Translations under genes and position numbers: made by a program
Notes under the pieces: generated by a model
What the model saw: the letters and a program-made list of their open reading frames with translations, nothing else
What the model was told of the DNA's origin: nothing
Databases searched by the model: none
In this document: positions 61,398 through 64,000 of the stretch, piece after piece
How positions within the stretch are numbered: the stretch's first letter is position 1
Layout of the letters: each line of letters opens with the position of its first letter
From: Parasitella parasitica
Lineage: Eukaryota; Mucoromycota; Mucoromycetes; Mucorales; Mucoraceae
NCBI GenBank assembly: GCA_025201805.1
Contig: MU619277.1
Location: forward strand, 61,647-125,646
DNA: 64,000 bases
Direction of reading: 5' to 3'

Positions 61398-63003
61398 TTA
61401 GTCTATCAAAATAGTTTGCCCAAATGCAGTTGTTATAAATTTAGTAGATGTAATATTCACTCCTTTGCTATTGACAGCAACGGTCGGTGAAATAGATGAA
61501 GCAATCGAATCGTCGTCTTGATCCACCACTTGTGTCTGATTCTTCAAGTCATTTGTATATTTTTGCCAAATACTGTCTAATGTTTGTCTAGGAGCTAAAT
61601 AGTGCTCATCCGACATCATAAATGTACCCCAGTGAATGCCAACTGACACGCGAGGACAGCCCAAGTCGAAATGTGCTTTGATAGCATCTTCAGGACCCAT
61701 GTGAAGATGCTTCATTAACTGTGTAGGCATGAAACTACCAATTGGAATAGCTGCTAGAGTGATAGGAGCATACAGGTTACCAATAGCCTTGAATAGCTCA
61801 GGAGAATAGCCAGTGTCACCACTAATTTTTTATTAGTTGATTCATGCACTTCTGTATAGATGGCGAGCTTACCAAAAGAAGATCTTGTCGTTTTTTGCTT
61901 TAATAACATAGCTGCACCAAAGCGTGTTATTTTTTTCAAAAGGTGTTCGTGATCCACTCCAATGCTATGAAAAGTAATCAATACTTCTGCGTCAATGTTT
62001 GTATAACTGATTTTACCATTGCAGGCACACAAGCAATCATTAAGTCAGAGTTTTTATGACAAACCTCCTGCCACCAGTCCAATTCTACGATGTTGGTTAC
62101 ACCTCTAGTTACGAACCAGTTTTTCAAACCAAGGGGGATATACCAAACAACAGAATTTCCCAGCTTTTTCACGGCAGATTCATCCAAATGGTCAAAATGA
62201 TCATGAGAAACTACAACTATATCCACATTATCGACAAAATCCTCTAATGGACAAGGTATAGGCCTTAATCTTTTGGGCCCAAAATAATCGTTAATCGAGC
62301 ATTTGCTAAACACAGGATCAGACAAGATAGTCAAACCGTCAATTGTCATAAGACAGGTGGATTGACTGGAGTAGTACAGAAAAAGCCCCATCAATACAGT
62401 GTCAAATAAAAATATTTTTATACCTTACCCAAACCAGGTGAATGTTACCGATTTGCTTGCGTTTTTAATTTGATTCAAGTTTGGTTTCATCACGGGTAGT
62501 GTTCTTTCGAGTTCCTACAGTGCAATTCATCATTTATACGTCTTTCAAGATAAAACATAAGCAAAGCTTACCTTTTCACATTTAGGTATGCCATTGCCTT
62601 TCCATCTGCCCATCCAGAACAATACAGTCTTGTAAAATGGAATTTCTGTCCATTCATCGAAAGGGTTTACAAAGCGCTTTTCAATGCGCAAACTGGCATA
62701 TTTCTCTTCTGGCCGTTTAAGTGATTTCCTTTTATTTATACCTTTTTGACGGAGTATTTCGATGTCATGATGATGTTGAGTGCTTGATTTGTGATACCAG
62801 TAGTAGGCAATAGCTGTAGCAGCAGCAGTTACAGTAACTAAAACTGCTGTTTGGTGATGGCAGTAGAATTTATAGGCAAGGTTGCTGCTTTTCACTCGTT
62901 TCAATACTTGAGGCATCGTATAAGAGCAAAACAGGGAAAGAGAAGAACCTGCAAATAGCTTTTTTCTAGAGGTACTTGATATTTTCTTTATCCTTTCCGC
63001 CAT
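61398..63003 (-). pseudogene. NAPEPLD: NAPE-PLD-like metallo-beta-lactamase phospholipase, apparent frameshift
   Basis: Exons 63003-62572, 62514-62429, 62365-62017, 61965-61873, 61821-61398. N-terminal membrane segment (TAVLVTVTAAATAIAYYWY), then the zinc hydrolase core: FTWFGQSTCLM, VVSHDHFDHLD (metal ligands), CVPAMHWSG, FFCGDTGYSPELF, LAAIPIGSFMP, and SVGIHWGTF with EHYLAP. This matches N-acyl-phosphatidylethanolamine phospholipase D. In exon 4 the expected NTLWCSYVIKAKN is only readable if one T is removed from a T4 run on the sense strand (61919-61922); as given, the exon is one base too long and meets a stop. All other junctions are in phase. Without the extra base it would be 460 aa. 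This is either a single-base lesion or a sequence error. Confidence 0.8.
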
Positions 63004-63176
63004 TGTTTGTTGTTTTTTCTTTTAATTTAAGAAAAAAAAGGGGGTAGGGTACGGAGAGGAGAGTCTCTTTTTATACAAATGTAGAAAAAACAGTGCAATT
63101 GTTTGTCTATATTACCAATTGGCGAACATGAAACTTTATTCCACACTGAAAACTGGAATGAAACAAGACATTATCA

Positions 63177-63999
63177 TTAAAGGTATTGTTTAAGTTGTGT
63201 AGGCAATGGTGTTACCATGGCAATTGATTTGTTTGAGAGCATGTTAGCAAAAGATTTTAATAAATGTTGATGTTCCTACAAAACAGCTGTTTGAGACCCT
63301 TATCAGATTGTAATCAATAACACAGCGCCTTACCTGATTGATAAATGTGATTGCCCACCCCCTTTGCTGCTTTGCATTCTCTGGTAATGGTTTTTGCAAG
63401 ATGGCACGGCCAATACGATGCACATAATCATCTAACGTGGCGGCCATATCATAATTGATGACAAGCCGCACAGATGGTAAATCGATGCCCCGTGCCAACA
63501 CGTCTGTTGAAACAATGACATCCCATAATGGTTCTGTTTGATTGATCCCCGCGATAATTATCGCCCTTTCCTCCTGCGTTTTATCTCCATGCATGGCAAC
63601 CACTCGTAGATGAGGATTTCGTTTTTTTATAGCTCTGCTTAAAAACTCTGCTCCAAGTCGACTGGCAACAAACACCAGAATAGGTATCACAAAATACTTG
63701 GGATCTCTTAAAATAGAGTATAGACGTTTTGCTTTACTTTTGTTTTCCACCCAAAGAATTGTTTGTCGTACTTGGTCACTTGGTTCAGGCAATCTCACCA
63801 TCTTTTTCTGCTGCTCTACTTTGACTTCAATGGGCAATACAAGTTGATCGTACAGTTTCTTGAGCATTTTGTCATTGCTCATAGTAGCTGAAAAATATGA
63901 TGTCTGTCTAGGAGTTTTGTCCTCCAATTTACCCAAAATTTGCTTCACCTGAGTACCAAACCCTAAACTAAACATGGCATCCGCTTCATCCAAGACAAT
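63177..63999 (-). CDS. DDX59: DEAD-box RNA helicase, DDX59-like (3' part)
   Basis: The gene runs off the right edge; the visible part spans 63999-63334 and 63275-63177. It begins within motif II (VLDEADAM) and contains motif III SAT (YFSATMS), RQTILWVENKSKAKRLYSIL, motif IV VFVASRLGAEF, motif V STDVLARGIDLPSVRLV and motif VI YVHRIGRA. The spacing and the ILWVE block match DDX59 better than other DEAD-box families. A loop of about 17 residues (QKPLPENAKQQRG) replaces the short glycine-rich turn usual after HRIGRA. DDX59 function in fungi is unknown. An ATP-dependent RNA-unwinding role follows from the family. Confidence 0.88.
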
Positions 64000-64000
64000 C

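Overview
This window is nuclear DNA from a filamentous fungus of the order Mucorales (Mucoromycota). The clearest evidence is a divergent pair, phytoene desaturase (carB) and a fused lycopene cyclase/phytoene synthase (carRP), which is the usual carotenoid locus of Mucor-like fungi. A one-exon elongation factor 3 (a fungal ribosomal ABC ATPase), many short GT-AG introns (about 34-110 nt), AT-rich spacers and decayed transposons agree with this. All gene models were spliced by eye: reading phase was checked at each junction, but no transcripts or database searches were available.

Layout. 0-6.7 kb: a 3' gene fragment, mitochondrial prolyl-tRNA synthetase (+), an Ysc84-type SYLF protein (-) and a Ser/Thr kinase (-). 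6.7-9.7 kb: spacer. 9.7-16.6 kb: type III glutamine synthetase (+, with an assembly gap in an intron), a UPF0658-like membrane protein (+) whose stop lies 10 nt from the stop of a convergent SRRM1-like PWI/RS splicing protein (-), and a Ser/Pro-rich protein (-). 16.6-19.9 kb: AT-rich spacer with two copies of an unknown repeat. 19.9-21.9 kb: a PPP1R37-like leucine-rich PP1 regulator (-). 23.4-27.7 kb: carB and carRP around a 512-bp bidirectional promoter. 27.8-30 kb: an AT-hook-like protein and an ABHD11-like hydrolase. 31-32.6 kb: relics of a Fanzor/TnpB-like nuclease gene and probably of a DDE transposase. 34.7-38.6 kb: an unrecognised 1271-residue protein with a membrane-type N terminus and a long Asn/Ser-rich tail. 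39.6-40.8 kb: a tail-anchored acyl-CoA-binding protein. 40.8-45.8 kb: decayed spacer. 45.8-47.5 kb: a glycerolipid acyltransferase with two lesions. 48.4-52.4 kb: ribosomal protein eS27 (+), an Mpr1-like acetyltransferase (-) and a Bem46-like hydrolase (-). 53.1-59.4 kb: a frameshifted proline-rich membrane gene, a Ste50-like SAM/RA adaptor and elongation factor 3 (all +). 59.4-61.4 kb: spacer with a third copy of the unknown repeat. 61.4-64 kb: a NAPE-PLD-like gene with an apparent frameshift and the 3' part of a DDX59-like helicase (both -).

The only clear pathway unit is the carotenoid pair, whose two enzymes make beta-carotene from geranylgeranyl diphosphate. The rest are dispersed housekeeping, signalling and lipid genes. 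Three genes carry apparent single-base indels; these may be real pseudogenes or assembly errors, and the sequence alone cannot decide. I found no tRNA or rRNA gene and no CRISPR array.
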